Origin: Pseudovibrio sp. Alg231-02
Lineage (GTDB): Bacteria; Pseudomonadota; Alphaproteobacteria; Rhizobiales; Stappiaceae
Direction of reading: 5' to 3'
NCBI RefSeq assembly: GCF_900143565.1
Contig: NZ_FREX01000008.1
Span: 194,049 to 258,048 of the forward strand
DNA length: 64,000 bases
This document shows, one piece after another, positions 35,786 through 42,611 of the stretch. How positions within the stretch are numbered: the stretch's first letter is position 1; each line of letters begins with the position of its first letter. The notes below the pieces were generated by a model that saw only the letters and a program-made list of their open reading frames with translations, was not told the DNA's origin and did not search any database. The position numbers and the translations under genes were made by a program.

Positions 35786-36828
35786 CATCCTTGAATTATC
35801 AATCCAAAACAGACCCGTTGGCCTACTGGAACGCAGCTTTGAGCTATGCGGAGCAGGACATTACGGTTGAGAGCACGCACACGCTGAATTTTCAGGTGAG
35901 TGAAGCGCCTTCCGCTTTTGCGCAAGGGAGTGTGCTGCGCAGTGCATCTGGTGCAACAGCTCTGCTGGTGCTTGAGGACTTTCCGTTTGCTGCACAACTG
36001 AATGTGCCGCTCGCTTATGCGGATGTTCTTGAGCTGGAAGACGGACTTCGCAATGCTCTGGTTGAAGGCATTGTTTCTAACTTGCGCAATGAATTACCCG
36101 CTGATTTTACGAAGATCCAGAGTGAGCTGCCGTTGCAGGCTGTATCTGCCTTATTGCCAGCGCTCGAACTGGAGCAACTGAGCTGGTTTGCTGTCCGGTA
36201 TGGCGAAATTGGCGGTGCTCCTGTGCTGGCCAAAGTTGGCGTGCGGCCTGACGCGCTCTCCGGTTTTCTTGGAGAATTGCCACTGACCGCGCAACCTGCA
36301 TGGCGCGCGGTGCGTGAACAGTTGAATACCTCCATCTGCCTGACGCTGTGTGAAGCGCCGTTGCCAACCGCTGAGGTTTCCAGTCTGTGCATTGGGGATC
36401 TGGTGGTGCTGGATGCGCCTGCGCTGGGGCAACGGATCACCGTGGATGGACCGCTGAGCCGGCATCATCTGGTGTTGGTTGAGCAGGGATGGGGCTGCGA
36501 ACGAATTGAGAGTGTGAACGGTATGAGTGAGCTAGCCGAAGAAGCGAATGCAGAGCAGGTGAGTGGTGCTGAGGAGATCGGCTCCATTGATCTGTCGCAG
36601 ATGACAGTACCTGTGCGGTTTGAAGTTGATGAGCGCGAGATCTCTATTGCCGAGCTGGAAAGCTGGGCGGCGGGATCGTTGGTGAACATTGATGTGCCTG
36701 CGCTCAATGAAGAGACACCGGTTTATGTGCGAGCTGCGGGCAAGCGCATTGCCAAGGGGCATCTGGTGCAGATTGATGAGCGGGTCGCACTGCGCATTTC
36801 CAAAACTGACCGGGGCACCGGCCTTTAA
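35782..36828 (+). CDS. sctQ: T3SS cytoplasmic C-ring/sorting-platform protein SctQ
   Basis: SctQ (YscQ/SpaO) builds the cytoplasmic sorting platform that loads substrate-chaperone complexes. The 348-residue protein has a variable N-terminal region and a C-terminal SpoA-like domain (about 280-345: VPVRFEVDEREISIAELESW ... GKRIAKGHLVQIDERVALRI), with an earlier SpoA-like unit around 190-240. The start overlaps the sctP stop. An internal start producing a separate SpoA fragment, as in YscQ-C, is possible near Met270, but I see no clear ribosome site. Confidence 0.9.
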   Translation: MTSLNYQSKTDPLAYWNAALSYAEQDITVESTHTLNFQVSEAPSAFAQGSVLRSASGATALLVLEDFPFAAQLNVPLAYADVLELEDGLRNALVEGIVSNLRNELPADFTKIQSELPLQAVSALLPALELEQLSWFAVRYGEIGGAPVLAKVGVRPDALSGFLGELPLTAQPAWRAVREQLNTSICLTLCEAPLPTAEVSSLCIGDLVVLDAPALGQRITVDGPLSRHHLVLVEQGWGCERIESVNGMSELAEEANAEQVSGAEEIGSIDLSQMTVPVRFEVDEREISIAELESWAAGSLVNIDVPALNEETPVYVRAAGKRIAKGHLVQIDERVALRISKTDRGTGL

Positions 36829-36899
36829 AACTGCTTTCGGTCACGCCAAAGCCTAACATAACCAGAGGTGCCCAAAGGCGCCCAATCTGAGATTTGCTG

Positions 36900-37544
36900 A
36901 TGACGTCTGATCCATTCTCGCTCATATTAGTGCTTGTGGTTGTGGCCCTTGTTCCGTTTCTGGCCATTGTCGCCACATCCTTTATCAAGCTTTCGGTGGT
37001 GCTGCTGCTGGTGCGTAACGCGCTTGGCGTGCAGCAGATTCCGCCTAATATGGCGTTGAATGCACTGGCCATCATTTTGTCTGGCTACATCATGCTGCCG
37101 GTCTTTTTGCAGACATTTGAGATCGTAGAGCAAGGAAACCTCTCCATCACCACGGTGGAGGAGATGAAGACCACCTTTGTTGCTGCCAAGGGGCCGCTTG
37201 AAGATTTTCTCGCCAAGCATGCGGACAGCAAGGAAAAGGCGTTCTTCCTTGAGGCGTCCCGCCAGTTGTGGCCTGCTGATATTTCCGCAAGCATGACAGA
37301 GGACAGCATTGCAATCTTGCTGCCGGCCTATACCGTTTCGCAGTTGCGTGAGGCGTTTGAGATCGGGTTCCTGCTGTATCTGCCGTTCCTTGCGATTGAC
37401 CTTGTTGTTTCCAACATCCTGCTTGCCATGGGCATGATGATGGTGTCGCCGCTGACGATTTCCCTGCCGTTTAAACTGTTCCTGTTTGTGGCGGTGGATG
37501 GGTGGTCGCGTTTGATCCTCGGTCTCATCAAGACCTACGTTTAG
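36900..37544 (+). CDS. sctR: T3SS export-gate protein SctR
   Basis: SctR (YscR/FliP) forms the core of the membrane export gate with SctS and SctT. The 214-residue protein shows the conserved opening (LVVVALVPFLAIVATSFIKL), the VLLLVRNALGVQQIPPNMAL motif, and the final DLVVSNILLAMGMMM-type membrane helices with PFKLFLFV. The ATG at 36900 is preferred to a TTG 6 bases upstream. The 71 bases after sctQ contain no terminator, so it remains in the operon. Confidence 0.96.
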   Translation: MTSDPFSLILVLVVVALVPFLAIVATSFIKLSVVLLLVRNALGVQQIPPNMALNALAIILSGYIMLPVFLQTFEIVEQGNLSITTVEEMKTTFVAAKGPLEDFLAKHADSKEKAFFLEASRQLWPADISASMTEDSIAILLPAYTVSQLREAFEIGFLLYLPFLAIDLVVSNILLAMGMMMVSPLTISLPFKLFLFVAVDGWSRLILGLIKTYV

Positions 37545-37568
37545 TCGGAAATGTGAGAGGAGTAGCTT

Positions 37569-37838
37569 ATGTCCCCTGAAGACGCCGTCTACCGCATTTC
37601 CGAGGCGATGATCCTTGTGATGATGCTGTCTTTGCCGCCAATCATTGTTGCCTCGCTTGTCGGGCTTGCCGTGTCGCTGTTGCAGGCTTTGACGCAGATG
37701 CAGGAGCAGACAATCCAGTTTGGGGTCAAGCTGATCGCCGTGGCGCTGACGCTGTTTATGATGTCCAGCTTCCTTGGCTCGGAGACCATTGGCTTTACGC
37801 AGGCCTTGTTTGATGATTTCCCGACATTGGTCAGGTAA
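37569..37838 (+). CDS. sctS: T3SS export-gate protein SctS
   Basis: The 89-residue protein with two hydrophobic hairpin helices is a typical SctS/FliQ: EAMILVMMLSLPPIIVASLV, the GLAVSLLQALTQMQEQTI loop motif, and VALTLFMMSSFLG. Four copies normally cap the SctR-SctT assembly. GAGAGGAG precedes the ATG, 24 bases after sctR. Confidence 0.95.
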   Translation: MSPEDAVYRISEAMILVMMLSLPPIIVASLVGLAVSLLQALTQMQEQTIQFGVKLIAVALTLFMMSSFLGSETIGFTQALFDDFPTLVR

Positions 37839-37843
37839 CGCCA

Positions 37844-38686
37844 ATGAACCTGCTTGCGGAGATCACCACAGTCCATCGTGATGCATTTCTTGTTTTGTTG
37901 CTGACGTTTCCGCGTATTTTTGCGGTGTTTGCAACATCACAGATCTTCAATGCCACGTTGATGTCGCGCATGGCGCGTAATGTGGTTGTGATGGTGATTG
38001 CGATCCCGCTGTACCCTTATAACCTGCAGTACGTGGACGGATTTTCGCCAACCGGATCGATGTTTGTTGTCTACTTCTTCAAGGAGTATGCCATCGGGTT
38101 TCTGATTGGCTATACGATCTCTTGTCTGCTTTGGGCTGTCCAGTCTGCTGGGACATTGATTGACAACCAGCGCGGTGCTGCGGTTGCCTCCAGTATTGAT
38201 CCGATGTTGGGGAACGAGAGCTCGCCCGTCGGGGATTTGTTCTCCCGTGCGTTCATTCTCTATCTCTTCCTGACGCCAGGGTTCTTCTTCATCCTGACAC
38301 TGGTTTATAACTCCTACATGATCTTTCCGGTGACAGAGTTTATTCCTGTTCTGCCAGAGGATTTCCCGGAGCTGATCCTGTCGATCTTCGACAATGCGAT
38401 GCGCCTGATGTTTGTTATGGCTGCGCCATTGGTGATCCTGATGTTCCTTGCAGAGTTTGCACTGGCGATTATCAGCCGGTTTGATCCGCAGATTCAGGTG
38501 TTCATTCTTGCCATGCCGATCAAGAGTGGCGTGGCCGTCATTCTGCTGACGTTCTATCTGTCATTCTTGCTGCCAGAAGCGGCTGAGCACCAGATTGAGC
38601 TGAAGCTGTTTACGGACGAGATCTTCGGGATCTTTGAAAAAGGCAAGGATATCTATCAGGATCAAAAGCTTGAGGTCCGTCCATGA
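37844..38686 (+). CDS. sctT: T3SS export-gate protein SctT
   Basis: The 280-residue polytopic membrane protein of the SctT/FliR family contains PRIFAVFATSQIF near the N-terminus, SAGTLIDNQRGAAVASSIDP and PVFLLTF-type late helices. SctT completes the SctR5S4T1 export gate and may plug or organise it. It starts 5 bases after sctS and its stop overlaps the sctU start. Confidence 0.95.
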   Translation: MNLLAEITTVHRDAFLVLLLTFPRIFAVFATSQIFNATLMSRMARNVVVMVIAIPLYPYNLQYVDGFSPTGSMFVVYFFKEYAIGFLIGYTISCLLWAVQSAGTLIDNQRGAAVASSIDPMLGNESSPVGDLFSRAFILYLFLTPGFFFILTLVYNSYMIFPVTEFIPVLPEDFPELILSIFDNAMRLMFVMAAPLVILMFLAEFALAIISRFDPQIQVFILAMPIKSGVAVILLTFYLSFLLPEAAEHQIELKLFTDEIFGIFEKGKDIYQDQKLEVRP

Positions 38687-39816
38687 GTGGGCAGAGTGCT
38701 GGCGAAAAAACCGAACTTCCCACCCCCAAACGAGAACGTGAATCTCGTGAAAAAGGGCAGGTGGCCAAGAGTACCGAGGTGACGACCACCATCTCGCTGT
38801 TTGCGGTGATTGCTTATCTCTGGTTTGCGTGGGACCGCAATTTCTCCAAGCTGGTTGGCCTGATGGATGACATGGCCAGTCTGGCGACACGGCGAGACTT
38901 TTCTTCCTCCGCCGGAGAAGGGGTGTTTGGTGTTTTTTCGACCTTTATGGACATTGTGCTGCCGCTGATTGGTGTTGCCATTGCGGCGGGCATCTTTGGC
39001 AACTTTGTGCAGTTTGGCTTTCTCTGGGCCGTTGACAGCATCATGCCCAAGCTGAGCAAGATCAGTCTGGCTGAAGGGTTTAAGCGCATCTTTTCCATGA
39101 AGCAGGTGGTGCAGGTTCTCAAGTCCATCCTGAAGATCGCCTTGCTCAGCACCATGCTCTACTTCACAGTGAAGTACGCAATTGGCGCTTACATCAACTC
39201 GCTCTCCTGCGGCATTCCCTGCATTGCTAATATCAGTGGTGCGATTATGAAACTGATCCTCGGGATCTCGTTTCTGGCCTTTGTTGGCGTGGCGATCCTT
39301 GATTTCATGTTTCAGAAGCACACCCATATCAAGAGCCTGAAGATGACGAAGGAAGAGGTGAAGCGGGAACATAAGGAGTCCGAGGGCAGTCCTGAAATTA
39401 AAGGGCAGCGTAAGCGGATTTCTCAGGAAATTCTCATGAGCGACAACCTTGAGAATACCCGCAAAGCCAGTGCTGTTGTGGTGAACCCGACGCACTACGC
39501 GGTTGCCATTTCCTATCGCCCGGATGAGGTTGCTGTACCATTGGTGGTGGCAAAAGGGCTTGATCTGACCGCGCTTAAGATGCGTACAGAAGCTGAAGCG
39601 GCAGGTGTGCCAATTTTTGCCAATGTTAAGCTTGCCCGTATGTTGCATGCGGAAGTGGAGATTGAAGAGCTCATTCCGCAAGACATGTTTGCAGCTGTTG
39701 CCGAAATTCTCGTCTGGATCGATAAGAACAAAGACATTCTTTACAACGGCCCGCTTGAGCGCGGTGTGATCGATCTTGAGCATGAGAAGAAGAGCGGTGA
39801 TGAGCCGCTGAACTAA
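38683..39816 (+). CDS. sctU: T3SS export switch protein SctU
   Basis: SctU (YscU/FlhB) wraps the export gate and, by self-cleavage, changes substrate class from needle/rod to translocators and effectors. The 377-residue protein has the opening GEKTELPTPKRERESREKGQ, four membrane helices (to about 215), and a cytoplasmic domain with an intact NPTH cleavage motif (about 268-271, in VVVNPTHYAVAIS). The TAA stop lies in the first copy of an intergenic palindromic repeat (39814 onward). It ends the sctI-sctU operon. Confidence 0.96.
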   Translation: MSGQSAGEKTELPTPKRERESREKGQVAKSTEVTTTISLFAVIAYLWFAWDRNFSKLVGLMDDMASLATRRDFSSSAGEGVFGVFSTFMDIVLPLIGVAIAAGIFGNFVQFGFLWAVDSIMPKLSKISLAEGFKRIFSMKQVVQVLKSILKIALLSTMLYFTVKYAIGAYINSLSCGIPCIANISGAIMKLILGISFLAFVGVAILDFMFQKHTHIKSLKMTKEEVKREHKESEGSPEIKGQRKRISQEILMSDNLENTRKASAVVVNPTHYAVAISYRPDEVAVPLVVAKGLDLTALKMRTEAEAAGVPIFANVKLARMLHAEVEIEELIPQDMFAAVAEILVWIDKNKDILYNGPLERGVIDLEHEKKSGDEPLN

Positions 39817-39915
39817 AGCAGTTCGCATTTAGGCTGAAACACCTGTACTGCTTTAGCCTTTGTTTTTGCGTATCTCCAAAAACTGGTTTCCACTTTTCGG
39901 CGATACGCTGTCGTT
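39814..39915 (+). repeat. Palindromic intergenic repeat, copy 1
   Basis: About 102 bases that recur at 40970-41075. The first half folds with arms TAAAGCAGT ... ACTGCTTTA followed by TTTGTTTTT, so it can act as terminator for sctU. The second half has arms GCGTATC ... GATACGC around AAAACTGGTTTCCACTTTTC. The GGTTTCCACTTTTC core is a recurrent intergenic element in alphaproteobacterial genomes as far as I know. The sctU stop codon lies inside the element. Confidence 0.82.
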
Positions 39916-40054
39916 TCATCAATGTTCCGAGAAACGCCCTAAGTCCTACATTTCCTCGTCTTTCTGTCTTGAATAATCCAGCTTGCAGTTGTGTGAGAAT
40001 CGTGTTTCATTTGTAATTGTATTGTAATGCAATTGTAATTCAAGTGAGGGCAAG

Positions 40055-40972
40055 ATGTTTTATAGGCTCAATAAGCGGGACGTGGTCTCGGGTTTTATCA
40101 CCAGTTTGTTCGTTTTGGTTTTCTTGTTTTTTGTGCAAGCCTCTCTTGCGCAATCGCCTCATCAAAGGGTTGGCCCCATCAGTGAGCCGCTTGGTGAACT
40201 GAATATGCAGATTTGGCGGGTTCCGGTTGAGTTGGAAGACGGCAATATGACGATCACTTTGGATGCGACCACCTTCAAGCCGGATGGAGAAGGGCCTTTT
40301 CCTCTGGCGGTGTTTACTCATGGGGCGGCTCGGAGTGCTCCACGTGATGGTCCCTATGATTTCCGTCCTGACGCTGCAATCAGGTGGTTTCTTGCGCGAG
40401 GATATGCAGTTGCTGTTGTTATTCGCAGAGGCTACGGACGTTCAGAGGGGCAGCGTTCTGTTGTTGAGGATGGGGATTCAGACGGTTTCATTAAGGTCCT
40501 TGAGGAGCGCGTTCATGATATCAATAGTTCAGTGCGTTACTTTCAGGATCAGCCGTTTGTGGTTGCTGATCATGTTGTCCTTCTCGGATTTTCTGCAGGT
40601 GGGAACAGCGTATTAGCCACGTCTCGGAAGGCTCCAAATGGTGTTCGCGGTGTCATCGCTTTCGCACCGGGGGCAGTGGCAATAGATGATTATAGTGCGC
40701 GGGATTTAGAACAGGCAGAACAAGGTTTCAGGATGTTTGGGGCTGGGACAACGCTACCAACACTCTGGGTTTATGCGGAGAACGAAGAGTACTATAGCCC
40801 GATGTTGGCCAGGTCATTTTTTGAGGCCTACACATCAGAAAGTGATGCAAAGCAAGAGCTTGCCATTTTGCCGCTTGAGGGCGAGAACGGTCATGATCTC
40901 TTCCTGAGGGATGAGGGGCCTAAAGTCTGGGGCCCGGTTGTTGCTCCGTTTCTTGAGCGGTTGATGCCTTAA
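40055..40972 (+). CDS. Secreted alpha/beta hydrolase (dienelactone hydrolase-like)
   Basis: The 305-residue protein has a signal peptide (about 1-32: basic start, hydrophobic FITSLFVLVFLFFVQ, cleavage near SLAQS) and an alpha/beta hydrolase fold. It has an HGAARSAPRDGPY oxyanion region, the nucleophile elbow GFSAGG (about residue 182), a probable acid Glu/Asp near 250 and a His in GENGHDLF near 289. Substrate unknown. It is a periplasmic or exported esterase/peptidase-like enzyme. It is flanked by two copies of the same palindromic repeat and lies between sctU and sctV, so it looks like an insertion unrelated to secretion. The ribosome site is GAGGG. Confidence 0.8.
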   Translation: MFYRLNKRDVVSGFITSLFVLVFLFFVQASLAQSPHQRVGPISEPLGELNMQIWRVPVELEDGNMTITLDATTFKPDGEGPFPLAVFTHGAARSAPRDGPYDFRPDAAIRWFLARGYAVAVVIRRGYGRSEGQRSVVEDGDSDGFIKVLEERVHDINSSVRYFQDQPFVVADHVVLLGFSAGGNSVLATSRKAPNGVRGVIAFAPGAVAIDDYSARDLEQAEQGFRMFGAGTTLPTLWVYAENEEYYSPMLARSFFEAYTSESDAKQELAILPLEGENGHDLFLRDEGPKVWGPVVAPFLERLMP

Positions 40973-41075
40973 AGCAGTTCGCATTTAAATTGAAATACCT
41001 GAACTGCTTTAGTCTTTGTTTTTGCATATCTTTATCCGAAAACCGGTTTCCACTTTTCAGAGATACGCTGTCGTT
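40970..41075 (+). repeat. Palindromic intergenic repeat, copy 2
   Basis: A second, slightly diverged copy of the 39814 element in the same orientation, again beginning at the TAA stop of the preceding gene. Arms TAAAGCAGTT ... AACTGCTTTA precede TTTGTTTTT, and arms GCATATCT ... AGATACGC surround GAAAACCGGTTTCCACTTTT. It can serve as terminator for the hydrolase gene. Confidence 0.82.
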
Positions 41076-41714
41076 CGTCGCGTTTGCATCAAAAACTTAT
41101 TCCCCCTGGTTCCGCCAGCCCTAAGATTATCTCGTGTCCACGTACACGGGCAGCTGGCGGAGCGACCGTCAGCTCGGCGTGGGCTGGGCGGGGCTACCGG
41201 AAGACATAACGCATCCTCCGGCGGGTCCGTTGAAACACCCCTTGAAAGTCTTTAGTGCAGGGACCAAGCGGAAGCTGGTCACCCGATGGGCGTCTACACT
41301 GGCAGCTGCAGCTGTCAGGGACAAGTCAAACTGTCCTTTACAGCAACTGCCCAGAAAGGTGTATTCGAAGCAAAGCCTTGTGTTTTGTGAGACCTCACGT
41401 TGATGGGTAGGCACCTGCTCCCAATGCCTTTCGGTGGAGACCTTGTTTCATACAAAAACGCCCGGGCAAGGCGACAGCCAATGCCGAAGAAACTAACTTA
41501 TATACAATGCGCAGGTATTGCCTGCTCGCCTTGCCCCTCCCGTTTCTCGGGATTTTAGCTTCACCACTGCATGAGAGGCCATGCGGTGCCATTGGTGTTT
41601 GTATGGCGGGTTGCTGAGACTTGGGTTGGATTAGTACAAAAATGGATGCTCCACCTTCATGTGAATTTAAAGTGTCCCCGCGAGAATTGCTGGGTAACTT
41701 TTCGGAGAATGAGA
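41076..41714. other. Structured GC-rich non-coding stretch, possible RNA gene
   Basis: No convincing protein gene occupies these 639 bases. The GC-rich part (about 41100-41400) is full of short hairpins, for example CGTGT...ACACG, a near-palindrome CTGGCAGCTGCAGCTGTCAG (41299-41318), and GGACA...TGTCC. A long stem follows: GGGCAAGGCGA (near 41465) pairs with TCGCCTTGCCC (near 41527), with inner pairing of CAGCCAATGCC and GGTATTGCCTG. ORFs here are short and overlap in several frames. It could be a structured RNA or the decayed end of a mobile element. The last 150 bases must hold the promoter of the next gene. Confidence 0.4.
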
Positions 41715-42506
41715 ATGGGTGTTGAGCACGAAAAATGGGCGACTGATGTTTTGAAACACATTGGTGTTAACCCGGAAATCCCAGCTCAGGTAATTGATGA
41801 AGAGCCGGTTGGGACTGGTGATCAACCAGACGGCAATGAACAGCCGGAGCTGAAAGCCGGTTCTCAGGACCAGGTGGAAGCTGTCGGTCAGGACCACGTT
41901 AAGAGTGAGGAAAAGGCCGAGGAAAAAGAGGCCGATGGCGTCCACGAACAGGTTAAAGATGACGTTACGGAGCCTGAAAAAACAGCTGCTCAAGAAAAAG
42001 TGGAAGCAGAAGTTCAGGAGCCGTCTAAGCCTGAAGACGTTCCTGCCGTTGATGGTGATGCCTCCAAGCCAGATCTGATCCTGCCGGAAGATGGAAGTTT
42101 GAAAGAGGCTGCGGATATCATGGCGATAGCTGAGCGAGAAGTTGGATGCGGGGAAGGGGAAATCAAATTCACCGGCTTCAGTTCGTGCATCGGCGTTACC
42201 GTGCGAGACGGCACCAAGGTAAAAGGCGTGCACCTTGCCCTGATTAAAGAAGATGGCAAACCATTCAACAAAGATGATGCAGCAAAAGTGCTTACGTCTT
42301 TAGGGACCTACTCAGAAGCAATGATTTTTGGCCAGATTGTATTTTGGAAAAATCCTGCAAACCAGGTTGCCGATGCCTTTAAGGTTCTGGAGGAGGGACT
42401 AAAAGCTGGAGCGACCAAAGAGGATGGTTATAAGGATTTTCAGTTTGATGACGGGGAGTACGGTGCTGAGATCACCGAGGACGATGATTTCTTCCCAACA
42501 TTTTAA
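41715..42506 (+). CDS. Candidate effector with CNF/CheD-like deamidase Cys-His pair
   Basis: The 263-residue protein has a short N-terminal helix, a long disordered Glu/Lys/Gln-rich linker (about 30-130) and a compact C-terminal domain (about 135-245) containing FSSCIGVTVRDGTKVKGVHL. Cys158 and His173 are 15 residues apart, the spacing of the CNF1 pair (Cys866/His881), and the local pattern (small-small-Cys followed by a strand, then GVH) also resembles CheD. Glutamine deamidases of this fold include VopC, a T3SS effector. Homology is inferred from this motif only. The ATG at 41715 is chosen because GGAG ends 7 bases upstream. It lies between sctU and sctV and ends in a strong hairpin. Confidence 0.5.
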   Translation: MGVEHEKWATDVLKHIGVNPEIPAQVIDEEPVGTGDQPDGNEQPELKAGSQDQVEAVGQDHVKSEEKAEEKEADGVHEQVKDDVTEPEKTAAQEKVEAEVQEPSKPEDVPAVDGDASKPDLILPEDGSLKEAADIMAIAEREVGCGEGEIKFTGFSSCIGVTVRDGTKVKGVHLALIKEDGKPFNKDDAAKVLTSLGTYSEAMIFGQIVFWKNPANQVADAFKVLEEGLKAGATKEDGYKDFQFDDGEYGAEITEDDDFFPTF

Positions 42507-42510
42507 GAAC

Positions 42511-42569
42511 AGGTGGAACCCGATGACCCGAAGTTGGGGCTTCTGATTATGGTTATTCGGGTTCCACCT
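42511..42569. terminator. Hairpin between convergent genes
   Basis: Perfect 13-bp arms AGGTGGAACCCGA (42511-42523) and TCGGGTTCCACCT (42557-42569) begin 4 bases after the stop of the deamidase-like gene and face the end of sctV (42612). T tracts are weak on both sides, so efficiency is uncertain. Confidence 0.65.
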
Positions 42570-42611
42570 TACTGCCCGGGCAAAGGGCAGGTTTTACGCG
42601 GTATTCGGGGA

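Noticed and set aside
36927-37844. 305-codon minus-strand frame opposite sctR and sctS
   Set aside because: It spans two conserved membrane-protein genes and its product is very basic and low in hydrophobic residues, typical of an antisense shadow.
7809-39816. Flagellar export system instead of an injectisome
   Set aside because: A secretin, needle, translocators, YscX/YscY and gatekeeper are present, and there are no hook, rod, filament or motor genes.
38662-39828. 388-codon minus-strand frame opposite sctU
   Set aside because: sctU is intact with NPTH and membrane helices; the opposite frame has no recognisable motif.
41134-41403. 89-codon plus-strand frame in the structured stretch
   Set aside because: No ribosome site, several overlapping competing frames, and the DNA is dominated by hairpins. 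More likely non-coding.
41730-42110. Glu/Lys-rich part of the 41715 product as a coiled coil or tandem repeat
   Set aside because: Hydrophobic residues are not in heptads and the repeated Glu/Lys/Gln words are irregular. It looks like a disordered linker.
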